From: Sipunculus nudus
Lineage: Eukaryota; Annelida; Sipuncula; Golfingiida; Sipunculidae
Assembly (NCBI GenBank): GCA_026874595.1
Contig: CM049308.1
Span: forward strand, 15,064,001-15,128,000
DNA: 64,000 nucleotides
Direction: 5' to 3'
How positions within the stretch are numbered: the first letter of the stretch is position 1; every line of letters begins with the position of its first letter. The notes beneath the pieces are model-generated. The model searched no databases and had not been told where the DNA came from. It was given only the letters and a program-made list of their open reading frames with translations. The translations under genes were made by a program, and so were the position numbers. This document shows positions 27,661 through 40,430 of the stretch, one piece after another.

Positions 27661-28110
27661 ACGGAACCTAATATAAACAGATCACGTATGCGTGATGAAC
27701 ACAAATTTTGGGGAATGAATAAAGAAGCCGGGTTTTTTTTTAACAAATAACTATAATTTATTCTTAAAACAACCCTAACAATACAATACACTAAATTAAT
27801 ACAATTAATACAATCTGCTCTGCTGTCTGCCCTCCGGTAAAAAAAAAACAGCCCCTTTTTATACCTTCACATCCCAAGCCGGGAATTTTTCACTTCTCGA
27901 ATAGTCAATAAGTTCTTGCACAACACGCGTTTCAGGAATTATCGAGAAGACATCGCTGTGCGTACCTCCATATTCCAGGGCCATCACGTGACCCACGACC
28001 AGGCGTGAAAACCCAAGGCTCACATGACAACGAGAGTACGGATTAAACATAAAATGTAACAACAACACGAGTTACGCCCGTTTCACACAATAAAAAGAGC
28101 ACTTGTAACA
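27657..28110 (-). mobile_element. Solo-LTR-like element, copy A (internally deleted)
   Basis: The 454-bp unit has TG...CA ends with TGTTAC at both termini in inverted form (TGTTACGG left; CTTGTAACA right). Read on the minus strand it starts TGTTACAAGTGCTCTTTTTA, carries a TATA box (TATAAAAA, plus positions 27857-27863) before GGGGCTG, and an AATAAA signal (27757-27762), the order expected of U3-R-U5. It matches 59058-59841 throughout but lacks about 300 bp after GCAGACAGCAGAGCAG. No gag or pol lies next to it, so it is a solo LTR or a non-autonomous derivative. AT flanks hide the exact target duplication. Confidence 0.72.
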
Positions 28111-28954
28111 ATATATATGTATATACACTTACAAGGTTAACCCCAGATTTGACCCAACAACAGTTTCCATTTCAATTTCTAACATCCTTTACTCTCGTCA
28201 TGGTAACGCTGGCACATTGAAACTTAAGTTGAATAATTTTGAGCTTTCTACAGAGAAAAAGTATGTTTAGGAACAGTTTCTTTCATTTCCCTTTTTAATC
28301 AACTGGATTGGTTAAACCCGGATCACTAATAAGAAGTTAAGATGATTTCTCAATATTTTTGGACAATTATGCTTCTGTGATCATCTTCCTATCACCAGTA
28401 TTAATCCTTTTCACTTCCTGGTGAGACGTCCAGACATCCGTACAGTAGGTTATGCTATCACAGGAGCATGTTCTCTTCCTTGTTTGTTTGCTTATATGTT
28501 TGTTTGTTTGTCTTTTACAGGAATATGGAAAAAAACACCGATCGATTTTAAGAAATTCATTGGTGGAACATGGGCCAGGGATCCTTATGCGGATCCTGAT
28601 AAATAAGGGGACAGGTCTGGTAGAAAATGCGGACAGTGCTTGATCACGGACAGGGGCTTCAATACAGGGGGGGGGGGGGGGTTGCAAATTTTTTTTGCAA
28701 TGTGGGATGGTCAGTACAATCATCCCCTAAGATTAAGTGAATAATATTTATATATTGGAAATAAATTATATTAATAGCGAAAGTCTTAATTATATATGGA
28801 TTATTTCTTCTTGGTGTTTAATTCAAACCCATGTTAGCTGACATATGCGAATTTACGTATGCAACTTAACAACGAGGTCAGACTGAAATTGTTATCCACA
28901 TTTTCTACACACACACAAACACACACACACACGGTATCTGAGAAAAGTATCTGA
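28111..28954. other. Non-genic sequence with poly-G tract
   Basis: No gene is recognised. A G run lies near 28668-28682 after a GGATCCTTATGCGGATCCTG direct repeat, within what is probably another dispersed repeat. Short open frames around 28370-28720 are artefacts. A CA-rich patch lies at 28909-28932. Confidence 0.45.
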
Positions 28955-29130
28955 GAAAGCAGACGGATTTAGGGAAAAGCGGTGGGGGGGGGGGGGGTCC
29001 AACCCAGGAGGACAAATGACCCCCCCCCCACCCCAAAAAAAATTCAGTTCGAGAACAGGGGCGGTCCAGGCCGCAAATTTTGGTCTGAAAAACTTACAAA
29101 AAGGTTGCGGCGACTGAAACAGGGAGGGGA
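28955..29130 (+). repeat. Poly-G-containing dispersed repeat, copy 2
   Basis: It shares with 5396-5585 the ordered blocks G run, AACCCAGGAGGAC, a run of A, GGTCCAGGCCGCA, TTGGTCTGA and AAAAAGGTTGCGGC. This copy also has a C run near 29020. Frames on both strands here are shadows. Confidence 0.6.
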
Positions 29131-29150
29131 AGAGTGTCACTGGACACATT

Positions 29151-29158
29151 GTTACAGA
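29151..29158 (+). repeat. Target-site duplication, left (GTTACAGA)
   Basis: Eight bases identical to 31044-31051, immediately flanking the element at 29159-31043. An 8-bp duplication is the mark of hAT-superfamily insertion. Confidence 0.75.
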
Positions 29159-31043
29159 CAGACATTGGGTATTCGTAATCAGTTATGGTAATAGATTACA
29201 ATCGATTACATTTTTTTAAAGTAATCGTTATCGTTATCGATTACATTTATTTCAAAAGGAAAGTAATTGTAATCGTAATCAGAATAATTAGATATGATTT
29301 CATTGATAACTTTTGTATTTTCCAATTTTCCAACAACTACAATTGTTGTTAAATGTTTCCTAAATCACTTAACTTTCATGTTTAACACTGATTAAAAACA
29401 TCATTAAGAGTGAGGTATGTAGCTTCTGAGACTCCTGACAGCCATCATATCATACTTAGGCAGTAGATGTATCTAATGGAAGCTAGGAGGATTGCTTGTG
29501 TGAGCATTTTGAGATGAAATAAGAGAGGAATGAATAAAACAGCATTTGAAATTTAATTTCTATCATATTAAGTATGGTCATCATAACTATGTTCAAGACC
29601 ATGGTGAAGTGCTCACTATAATAGCTCTTAGCTTTTCTTACTTTTGCAATCAGTACTGCAAAAATGAGTCTTTATAGTACGCCAGGTGATATTCATCTTC
29701 CAGTAACCTTCTGAGCGAATCACCTCATAAGTATAAGAGCAAAGACTTTAAACCTAGTCATGATTAATTGTTCACACATAACCATAAACAGTTACCTTTG
29801 TATAACATCTTGACCACAAATATATTCTTTCATGGCTAAAATGCATTAAACAACATATCATACCTTAAACGGTCAGATTTAACATTTTAAAGGGGAAAAT
29901 AAACAGACTTGGCCCTATGTCTTCCATGTACATGCATCTATACTGAAATATAAAACAAAAACTCCAGGATAAAGGGATCCATTACTATTAAGTATGTATG
30001 CCCAAAGCCACTAGCTGCTCTAGCTTGAGGACAGTATTGGCTGATAACATTTCAATTATATTTGACAAAGATACGGTCAGTGGTCAGGTTAATCCCGTTA
30101 AGTAATACTAAGCCAATTAGCTGAAAGGGGGAGGGTATAGGACTTTAATGGAGATAGAATTAGATTCTCAATGGAACTACAGGGGAAGTCAAGCTCTTAT
30201 ATGCAGGAGTAGTACACAGAGATAGAAATTAAGAGTGGATGGCTTCTTTGTTGCGCGCGGTGTTTGCCCATGCAATGCCATTGGTCTTTGGCAGATCAAT
30301 GAGGAGAACACCTCAGGCTTTGTGGGTAATTATGTAAAGATATATCCAGTTGGTGACAAAGCCAGATGCCGCCCCTATAGTGGCTTATATTAGGTCACTC
30401 TGGGCCATGTTAAAAATCAGAGAATTCAGATTTCATGAGCTCAACACTTTATATAAAGTAAACTCTCTCCAGAAAATGGAATAATCGAAGGATCATGAAC
30501 AGACATGGGCATTATATACTGGTTAAGGTGATCACTGTTACTTAAACCATATTTTCAGCTCGCAGAAACCCCATTTTAATAATGTAGCCCTCCATGTCCC
30601 GCATATGCCATCGTGTAGCCCGGACCTCCCCAATCCGCGGTTGAAATTTCTTTGACCCACATTGCAAAATCATCTAAGCAAGACTTATGTTTATAAAGTG
30701 CAACAATCATTTGAAATGATATAAATCATTTCTAGTTACTCTTCCGAATATTTTATCTATCTCATATCTTGATGAGACTAACTATTGGATCTGAATACTC
30801 TAAGTTTTCTTTTCTTTTATGGATTTGAATAAAGGTGAGACTAGGGTATATAATTCTTGGTATCTTTTGACAATATTCAAGTTTGTTATCGTGGTTGTAA
30901 TCATGATTACTTTTTGGAGTAATCATAAAGTAATCGCAATTGATTAGATAAACTTATTTTGGAAATCATAATTGTAATCCTAAATTTACTTTCAAAGTAA
31001 TCGTAATCGTAATCGATTGTATCAAGTAATCACCCCATGTCTA
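29159..31043. mobile_element. Non-autonomous hAT-like DNA transposon with AATCGT-rich subterminal repeats
   Basis: The 1885-bp element begins CAGACATTGGG and ends CCCCATGTCTA. The inverted ends are imperfect (CAGACATTGGG against TAGACATGGGG). Inside each end is a subterminal zone of short repeats: GATTACAATCGATTAC, AGTAATCGTTATCG and GTAATTGTAATCGTAATC on the left (29170-29285), and AAAGTAATCGTAATCG, AATCGATTGTATC on the right (30890-31035). The flanking GTTACAGA is an exact 8-bp duplication. No open frame of useful length lies inside, so transposase would have to come from elsewhere. Confidence 0.78.
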
Positions 31044-31051
31044 GTTACAGA
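31044..31051 (+). repeat. Target-site duplication, right (GTTACAGA)
   Basis: Identical to 29151-29158. Confidence 0.75.
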
Positions 31052-32754
31052 CGGTATGCGGATGTTGGCAGTACCTGCCAGAAGAAATATTCCAAAATTA
31101 AGCATTATACAGCGAAAAAGGTCAAGTGTTTGGAAATCATGAAGTGTATGGAATATATAAGTTCGAATCAAATAGTGTGACAATCGGTTGTTTAAACACT
31201 CGTTCCTCTCCGAGAGTGGGTGGTTGGCCTAGTAGCCCGTACAAGGTTTTCTCTGGGTACACGTAGATTTTCTTCTAATTGACAGACTTCAGTACGGCAC
31301 TATCTGTGTTATGGAGAGTTTTTAGTCTTATTGTTATTACAACTATTTGTAAATTTTTAAAAATCTATTTTTCTTTTTAATATTCAAATCTCAATCTCAA
31401 TAAAAAAAAATATGTTGGGAGCTCCCTTGTGGTGAAGACTTTGGCCAAGAGTCTTTATGACGTTGTAAGCAATCCTAATGGGACTCCTGTCCACATTCTT
31501 GCCGTTCCAAGTCCAGGCCACCATTGAGCGAATACGCTTCTAAGGTTACAATGATTTTTACAGACAGGTATACTTCTCAATGTTTTTGTATTAATGTTTT
31601 GATCAAATAAAAGTTCAAAAATGGATACATATATAGCACTTTATGACTGTGCTCTCATAATTTTTTATGGCCTTGCCTTCTCCTTCATACACCGAATAAA
31701 ATTTGCCGTTCGTTTGCTGTTTATATTCAAGGATAGGTAAACATTATAGCACCTGCTGGTTTTTCATCCAGAACAGAGAATATGTCCTGATGCATTTGAA
31801 AGTGGTGCAAAGTGTGACGGCACTGGCAACATTTAGAATTTACTTAAATCTAGCAATACATGTTGTTTTTATTCTTCTCTGATCATTTTGGGCTGACAGT
31901 GTCAGAAATACTTATTATTTGATGAGATCTTGAAATTTTAGTCACAGGAGACTTCCCTGAGGCTTTTGAAAAAATCACACAACCTCATGCTTTTTGGTAG
32001 AAAGATAAATAGAAACATGTTTTTTCTCCAGGAATTGGGTTCAGTTTATGTAAAATCTTTATTTATATTTTACATAAGCAATTGTGTTTTATGATAATAT
32101 AATGAGATTTTGAATACGTTTGCTTGACCTTCAGGCCGCAGAGGACATATTAAGGTCTGACTACCAGAGTTACGACAACCTCTGAGAATGGTGGTAGTCT
32201 GCCAACTGAAACGATTGCTGGAAATTCTGGAGGGAAAATAAGCACGGGGATTGAGTCTATGAAATCTATGATTATATGTACATTTTGGTGAGGGGAGTTG
32301 TTGATTTATTATCAAAATGTTAAAAGCTACCTAGCCAGGGTATATTTGATCGAAGAGCCAAGGTCTCTCAATACATCAAGTGTTAACACCAGTAAAATGC
32401 TTTTACCAGAAAAATAACATTGTATGCATTTCTTTTATATTGATTCATTATATTTCGTGCTTATTTAGGTCCGGAAAGGTTGAACCCATAACTAAGAAAG
32501 AAAAACAGTGGGTAGACTGATTTGCTTTTTGTCATAGAGTATAATAGCGAAAGTTAGAATTATTATACTATTATACATGGCATACTTGCGCGCAGCAATA
32601 AGTTCATTTTGTCTAGGACCTACAAAGAAAAAAAACACGTTGAAAAAACACATATTAGGAATAAATAAATCTCTTAACATATCACATGTAAAGTTAGTCC
32701 TTGAAGTCACATAAAACAGTTGTAATAGAGATACGGCTATTGATTAAACATATA
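31052..32754. other. Non-genic sequence
   Basis: No gene is recognised. Frames at 32070-32315 and 32492-32710 (minus) show no domain. Confidence 0.45.
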
Positions 32755-32920
32755 GCACTCGCTGAGCGCATACCTCCGCCAAGGACAATTTGTACTTCAA
32801 ATCACGGTCAAAATTCTTTTGTTGGGATGACCCATCCCTTCACAAATTAAAACTGAAATCCTTTAAAATCAAATTTAAACAAAGAGACAGACGCATACAC
32901 GAAAAAAAAAAACTCGCAGA
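32755..32920 (-). repeat. Partial relative of the GGCGGAGGT-type repeat
   Basis: The start AGCACTCGCTGAGCGCATAC then CTCCGCCAAGG is the reverse complement of the end of the repeats at 12.97 and 34.2 kb. The rest, with ACAGACGCATACACG and an A run, does not match them, so this is a different subfamily or a chimeric fragment. Confidence 0.45.
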
Positions 32921-32955
32921 CCCATGTTATTTAGAACACTTGGAGAGATGCAGGT

Positions 32956-33327
32956 CAGTGATATAGGATTCGAGTCCGGACTTTGAGCACTTTTCCAGAG
33001 AGTCGGACTGATATTTGCACTCGGATTTTGACGTAATGACGCCAGAAATCAGATCGAGTCCAGCTGAAAAAAAACTCTGTCACATATTATAAAAGCTCAT
33101 ATACATGCGCGAATTACCAACAAAATATATTTGGCATACAAAATTAGGCTTATTTAACCAAATTTTAGTTTTCCTCGGGAGCTAATGGTAATTAAACATA
33201 AGATTAAAACTAATTTAAAAATAAACATGATACTCTAAAATATCCACCTTAAAAGAGATGTGTATTGGACTCGGACTTGTAATCGGTTTCCAAGTGATAT
33301 GGACTCGTAGAAGGTGGACTTGTACTG
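32956..33327. mobile_element. Non-autonomous DNA element with GACTCG-rich ends, copy 2
   Basis: It starts CAGTGATATAGGATTCGAGT and ends GGTGGACTTGTACTG. Both ends carry GGACTCGGACT-type motifs and the AT-rich middle includes TCACATATTATAAA, TACATGCG and ACCAAATTTTAG, which align in order with 21424-22141. It lacks the 32-36-bp array of the first copy. No convincing target duplication remains. Confidence 0.58.
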
Positions 33328-34203
33328 AAGGGAGTTTAGATTCAATCTAAATTTGACAAGGTATTGTTTGGACCATATCTAAATAAGATACCATTTTAAT
33401 AAACTTGTTAACTAAGAAGTCTTGGTTTAAAAACAGATAATATTCTAGTTATACGCTACCCTGCACTATAATTAAGGATGTTTTTATTCTAAACATGAGA
33501 CCAAATGACGTCATGAAATGTGAGAATTCAAAAAAAGGAATACACGTAGTATCAAATTACCTTTGTTGCGAGTTGGACATAATTGACTGTGATTACGACG
33601 TTCTAATTTGTCTCACAAATTTTGAAATGAACAATATATTACAGACAAATACAACCATAAACTGATAATTATAACCTTTTTTTCGCTAACTTGTTAAAAA
33701 GGAAAATATCCCTGGAAACGATATAATTTATCTGGATCTTTAAGAGAAAAATATATAATACCTATAATAGTATCTCCCTTGGTTAATTATTTTTTTCTAA
33801 TTTCGTGATTAATGAAGTTTTTTTCTCATTTAGGAAACCATGCCCATGAATATTTTATTTGAAAAGAAAAAAAAATCGAATTTTAGTTTTAATTGGGTTA
33901 TTTAAAAAAACATATTTAAGAGAAAATTGAAAGTAAAATACAGAATTTAGGGTTTCCCTTTCAGATACAAAGAAATTAGAAAATAAATTAATAATTCTTA
34001 ATAATTTAATGACGTAAAATTTCACTTAATATTAAATGATTATAACAAGAGATATGTAAAACAACACACATGTATGAAGAGAAAATATATCTCTACCGCA
34101 GCCTTAAACTTTATGATCTGATAAAACGAACGAAGGATCACTACTTCAAATCATCAGTTGTAAGGTCTACTGCCCTAAAGATTGTCCATTAAAGAAGCCC
34201 ATA
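33328..34203. other. Non-genic AT-rich sequence
   Basis: No gene or clear repeat is seen here. Confidence 0.5.
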
Positions 34204-34486
34204 TTTACCTCCGCCAAAAGCGGGGATTAAGCTTTTGCCGGAGTTGGGACATCTGTTTTTCTGTTAGCAACATTACTAAAAAAAGTTTATTAACTGATTT
34301 TGATGAAATTTTCAGGATAGATCGGCAATGATACAAGAAACATTTGATTAAATTGTGGGGATGATCGGGGTCACCATCTGGATCCAAGAATTCTTTCAGG
34401 AAAACTGCTGCAGCTCACAATGCCATATGGGGGTAATGAGCTGCCTTGGCGGAGGTCTGCGCTCTCTATGTGCAAATTTCTAGTTA
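34204..34486 (+). repeat. Dispersed GGCGGAGGT-type repeat, copy 3
   Basis: The most complete copy. It starts TTACCTCCGCCAAAAGC and ends TTGGCGGAGGTCTGCGCTCT, so the ends are inverted over about 11 bp. Near the start, CTCCGCCAAAAGC and GCTTTTGCCGGAG face each other as a 13-bp hairpin. Central blocks match the copies at 0.76 and 12.97 kb. Confidence 0.72.
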
Positions 34487-36007
34487 AATGATACAACTAT
34501 TGACTAAAACACATAAAGGTAAATTAAGGTAATTAACTCATATAATATCTCACGTATCAAATCGTTCACCATGAAATTAATGAAACAATACATAATGAAC
34601 ATAGATGAACTTATGGGACCTTTATGACATTGAGGTATGTCGTTGACCTTGTTTTTCATCAATACACAAGAGAGAGCTGAGAGCTGGGAACAAGGGTGTA
34701 ACACAGATATAAAAACAGGGGTTTGGTGGAATGCTAAATGTCATGGCCATTATGTGATTGTTTTGGACTACGCGGGGACCTGTCTTTGTCCCCTGCAGGG
34801 GTGTTCGATAACCAGTCACTGAACAAGAACTGCAACAAGGCTGGGCTGTCAGCAAGCTGCAGGGACAATCAGCCTGACACGACGAGCCGTGTGTTGCTTC
34901 ACAATGAATTAGTCTGTAGGTCTCTAATACACGAATTGTCATAGGAGCTCTGTCAATTCAGCACCGTTGCCGAAATACGATCTGAAGTGTGTCCTGTTAA
35001 TATCAGGTCAGAGATTTATCTTCGGTTTTCTTATCAACATGTGGACATGATTTTCACACTATATACTGTGGCTGATTTCGTATTCCACGGAGAATTTTTC
35101 ACGTATTCTCTTTTCAGGGTTCAGTTTTCTCGATGTTACAATAGAGTAACCTTTATAAAGTATATATATTCATTATTAAATCAATTATTCAGTTTATGCT
35201 AATCAGTTTGATCAGGACAAAATGGAACATCACACAAGTGGACATTCATGTTCATTATTATCATTTAATATAAAGATCTGATAAAACAAAATATATATAA
35301 TGTGATTATTTTTAATATTAATCTTTTGTCTGCCGACGTTTGTCACTAGATACACGGATAACCTACACAGGATTCCACTAAGGTGACAAATTGACTGCTC
35401 ATCTGTGTAAATTGAGCGCCGAATTTGTCTTTCGCGAATATCCCGAATTTGAACCCTTGAGAACTTCGAAATACTATGGATGAGAAGAGTTCTATTTTAA
35501 TAATGACCAGACTTTCTAACACACATGTACACGAGGTATTGATTACCTTTCAGTATGGGTTCGTCGTTGTTACCAACTGAAATGGTTTCAATATTTATAT
35601 ATATATCAGGAAATGTTTTACCACCCCCCCCCCCCCAAGATTTTACTCATAATAATCCCTTTTTTACTGACCAAAAAGTCATTTTGTCGCTAACCCCCCC
35701 CCCCCGCCCCCATTTCTAATCCCCCCCGGGAGCAGCCTGTACCTGTTTTAAGATTACCCCGACACTGTTGTGATCACTGTAAGGGGGGGGGGGTCAAATT
35801 ACCTATCGCATAATATGTTAACCGAAAATATTTGAAATACTTGAAAGATATAAGATTTATAGTTAAATCCATAATAAATATCCCATAAATAAAAAAAAGT
35901 GGCAAAATGTTTTAACATATAATGGTTGCCATCTTCATTTCTCATTCAACAGACCTATCCTTAGAAAATTAAACTCCCAGGTGACTTATTTAACAAGATG
36001 ACCCTCT

Positions 36008-36009
<2 letters not shown>
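34487..36009. other. Non-genic sequence with poly-C/G tracts
   Basis: No gene is recognised. The 34620-34945 part is less AT-rich and open in several frames on both strands, but shows no domain or splice pattern. C runs lie near 35622-35637 and 35694-35712, and a G run near 35783-35793. Confidence 0.4.

Positions 36010-36065
<56 letters not shown>
36010..36065. repeat. (AT)n microsatellite
   Basis: An alternating run of about 56 bp. Confidence 0.96.
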
Positions 36066-36068
<3 letters not shown>

Positions 36069-36569
36069 TGGAATACACAAGCATGCACATATACTGGAAG
36101 ACCATATTTACATGAGTATTAACCCAGCCATGTTGATGGACGAGCCAAGCCGAAATAAGTGCAAAAGTATTGACCCCACAGGTATATTAAGGAACAAGAA
36201 GGCCGTGTAATCTTTTATCAGATATAGTAACGACCACGTGACCACAGACCACCTGGTGCATCTTACCGTAGGTGTCAGAATAGAACCAAGTACAAACAGA
36301 TGGCCAGTATCGTGACACAGAACACGTGACCCGATCAATCAGGATATGACGTTTCAGACTCTGCAAGCAGGAAACTTTATACTAGTATGTATATTTTTTG
36401 TTCGTTTATCTTCAGATATCGTGCATGTTCATTTTCCGGTAGTAAATCTCATGAAAAAAAATCAACGACGGGGCGAATTTCATGAGAGTAATTCACTTCA
36501 TTTACTTCCATATCGGGAAACTTCATATTCTTCGGGACTGGTCGGTAGGACTAGTACGGAAACCCAAAA

Positions 36570-37390
36570 CGCTTCCCAAAAAAATTGTGGCCTTGTCATG
36601 AAGTGGAGGATATCGTGTCAAAGATTTTGGTAAAATTTTGCGGACGGTTAGGAAATTTGGAGGTAATCTGAAATACAATTATGTGTTTTTAATTCATAAG
36701 CTTCATTTTGATTATTTCTGTTTTCTCTCGTGGAGGGTTAAACAGTGAAATGAACTATGACGGGCGTTTCCGGAGTTGCTGTGTAGTTTGATAAGGATCC
36801 TGGCGGAGGTCGCTGTGGTCGTTAACCACTATTTGTTTTTGTCTATTATCATTAAATACAAACCAGATATATTTATTTGGAAGCCTTTAATTAGTGAGAG
36901 TTCGAATGTAGGAACTTTATTCATATACAATACACATTTCAAACTTGAATACTCTAAATAGTGCATGTAAGGCATTTTCATGGAGGTTCAAAGTTTCTTT
37001 TAGTTCAAATCCATCCTCAGGCTGTTACACATAGTGCGACAGGATTTTGAACTTTAATGGGTTTGGTGAATTAGCCGAAGAATTTTAGTCAAATTTTGCG
37101 GATGGGATAGGGTTCTATTGAGGAAAAGAAATATGTTGAAGTTTTAGAAGTAACCTGTTACATTGTATCATACGTTTTTTTAAGGATTCTTTGCCTTTGC
37201 GAGATTCTTTATTAATCCCGTGGAGGGCTAGAGTCCTTATATCTGGTATCAGTTCTAGCAGGTTGAGCTGACCTGTGATGCAACCGTCTAGTTATGGAGC
37301 TGTGACACACATGTCTCTGCCTTGGCTTCTTGAGCTTATGCAGCAAGCATCAAAGTCTGATCAGGATCCGGGCACAATTCTTGATTTTGT
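36570..37390. repeat. Diverged direct duplication
   Basis: Short blocks recur in the same order at offsets of roughly 460-570 bp: AAATTTTGCGGA (36632 and 37091), CGTGGAGGG (36729 and 37219), TTTGATAAGGATCCTGG against TCTGATCAGGATCCGGG (about 36788 and 37356). The changing offset implies indels. This is an old, tentative duplication. Confidence 0.35.
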
Positions 37391-37792
37391 AATTCAGAAT
37401 ATTTGCGGAGGTGTTAATGCGGGTTCATATCATTTAATATATTTAGGTCAATGAATAAACTGTTACTATTTTATTCATATATTATTGCATCACATATCAG
37501 CCGCAATTGGCAGACTTGAATAGTGTTGAAATCAATAACCATCTGAAACTGCAAGGTTTCGCGTGTGTCCCACAAACAGCTGCGGCCGTTTACCAGTGAT
37601 CGCGTATGATTTAATAAAAATACACCGCTGTTATTGTACAGCAAAACTTTCGATATTCATCACTGTCTGATACATTAATGTCTGCTTTCGAATAATGATA
37701 GATAAAGTCAGTTACATTTATATTTAGTAATGGAGAATATCTAGCCATTTATTTCTATAAAAATCAATTGACTTATCCTATTCATTTGCAAG

Positions 37793-37795
<3 letters not shown>

Positions 37796-37852
<57 letters not shown>
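37796..37852. repeat. (AT)n microsatellite
   Basis: An alternating run of about 56 bp, followed by degenerate AT-rich sequence. Confidence 0.96.
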
Positions 37853-37856
<4 letters not shown>

Positions 37857-40200
37857 TTATACTTTTTATATTTTTATATATTTACACAGCTAACGGCTGC
37901 GTTTGAGGATGCCGGTAATGGTCATTGACTGCTACAAGTTCCTAAAGTCAGAAATTCGTGCGTCCATCAAACGCTTGTGCCCTCAAAACCGAGGGTCCGT
38001 AAGAGATTTCGAGCTTGAGAGACGCTTACCCTCGCGTTCCTGAAAGCCCTGTATATTATATATATATAATTTTAATATACAGTCAGAAAAAAGTATAACA
38101 ATAGATAGGACAACATTTTTAGCTGACTCGATACTAAGCCGATTACTATTTTTGAACATTTATAATCAATTTCTTTTAAAAAAAAGTCAGCTAAAGGTTA
38201 CGATTTCACCAGTAAGCGCGTGTTTGTCTGTCTGTTTGTCTAACATTATTTTTGGTTCTACCAAGGTGAATATGTTTTCACTTGTGCTGGTTGTCTGTGT
38301 TTTTTTTTTGGTTGATAGCGAAAGTACGAGGAAACACTGCGGGACCGATTCCCATGAAGCTGAATATGTGTAGATGTGAACATATGTGTAGATGTGAAAA
38401 TTGCCAGGTGTGACCATATATTTTCATCTGGGCAATGGGTGTTTTCACTTATATTCAAAATTCTAAATAGAATTTAGAAAAAGTAAATATGTAACAAAAT
38501 ATAATAGTCCATTTACCATTTGTAAACTTTTTTTCTGTCGTGCAGACATTTGTGAAGATCCTGTGTTTGCAAAGACAAAAGTTTATCAAAACTGTCATCC
38601 TGATGCTTCCCCTATATTTTATTAATATCTCCTTAATTCGGGTTCTGACAGTTAAAGACTTCCTTAAAAGGAAGGGCACATGTCATTGGAAACATGAAAT
38701 AAGGTTACCGTGACCTATATTCTGAGACCTATAGGAGAAAGATGTCGTATGAGCACCCTGAATGTCAGATGTGCGACCTGCTCCTTAACCATTTTCTTCT
38801 TGTGAACTGACTTCCCTAGCCCCATATATATATAAATGTGCTACTAAAGCACGGGTAATCATTCCTTCCGTTTTGTAGGTTCATGTGTGCTCCAGTGTAT
38901 AATTCGTTTCCTCAGTAAAACACCTACTATGGGATTTTTAACCGATGAATAGGCAAACGGTTTATGATAAATGGAAAGAAGTGTTCTCTGGTCAGTACTT
39001 CTTCAAATAAATCATATAATAAAGTATTATCAATTAAAAAATGTTAACATATTAAACCATATCCAGCAAAATGAAAGGCAAATGTTCGCCAATTTCCGAC
39101 GTTAACTTTATATCTAGTGCCTTTATAAATAACAACAACGTGATAAATGTATAAAAAAAACAATGGGAAACCTGTAATAAAACTAGAAATCGATAAAAAT
39201 TTATATATGGGTTCACAAGGAGAGGATATTGAACCTACAGGCATTGAACCCATATTTTTTCTTAAATTGTTGCTATATCCTCCAGAGATGATCCCATATA
39301 ATGCACCTATACCAACATACCTACCCAGTTAGTATGCAAGAACTGCAATTACCACACAAAGCAAGTCAGTTCAATGGGGTCTCCTTGCGGCAGGGCCCTG
39401 GCACTTGATGTACTTAACCTAATCTTAGGGTAATTGGCTCTTGTTGAACGGCCCGAGAACAAAGCTCCCGTTCTTGGGAGTAATTCTTTACGAGAGACAT
39501 AACCATTGGACAGATTTTTTTTTGTAAAACTCGTAATTAAGACTGAGCTGTAACGTGCACATTCACTCATTGGCCTTCGTTTTCATTGCCATGACGCCTG
39601 CTTGGTACTTTAGCAAAAAAAATAAAACGGGAAGAACATAGTTGGGATAGTTCATAGTTCTGTTGAAACTGAGACGTGCATGAAAACCACAATGAAAAGT
39701 TGTTGATGACAATAATGACTTTAGGTAGTCACAAAGGGGTAATATCAACAGTATTCTCATCAAAGATCGGTTCATTCTGCATTTCACTGTCAGATGGCCT
39801 ACTTTTACAAAACATAGCGTATTGACTAATGAAAATGAATTTTCTGGTTTTTAAAAGGCGCCAATGATGATAAAAGAAAAAAACCTCCCCGGAATGATTG
39901 GATTAGGTGTCAATAATGTTTTAAACTACGTGGTTGGTACGCATTTCCATCAGTGCCTGAGGACAACAATGCTTGTAATATCACCAAATATGTTAGTCTT
40001 ATAACTGCACATTTCTCGTTTTGGTTTTATGACCTTCAAGTAGCTCTTCTCATTTTCCTGGGAAGAAAACAAGCCCTTATTATTCCCATAGGACATTATT
40101 CTCTCTACATTTGCATGAAATACAGGGCCAGTAACTCCTTAAAGAGGATGGCGCCTATCTGTGGTAAAGACTTTGGTCTTAGGGTTAAAACAGACATAGG
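37853..40200. other. Non-genic sequence
   Basis: No gene is recognised. The small frames (for example 38152-38373 and 39044-39253) show no domain. Confidence 0.45.
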
Positions 40201-40224
40201 ACTCGGTATCGCCTACAAATTTCG

Positions 40225-40358
40225 CATTGCAATATATTGCGATACGTATCTCGATATTTTCATTGTATTAAATTTATAGAAAATGAGTGCATGTGTTTTC
40301 TGTATTACACACACACATATATATACACACATGTATATATATACGTATACGTATCTCG

Positions 40359-40430
<72 letters not shown>

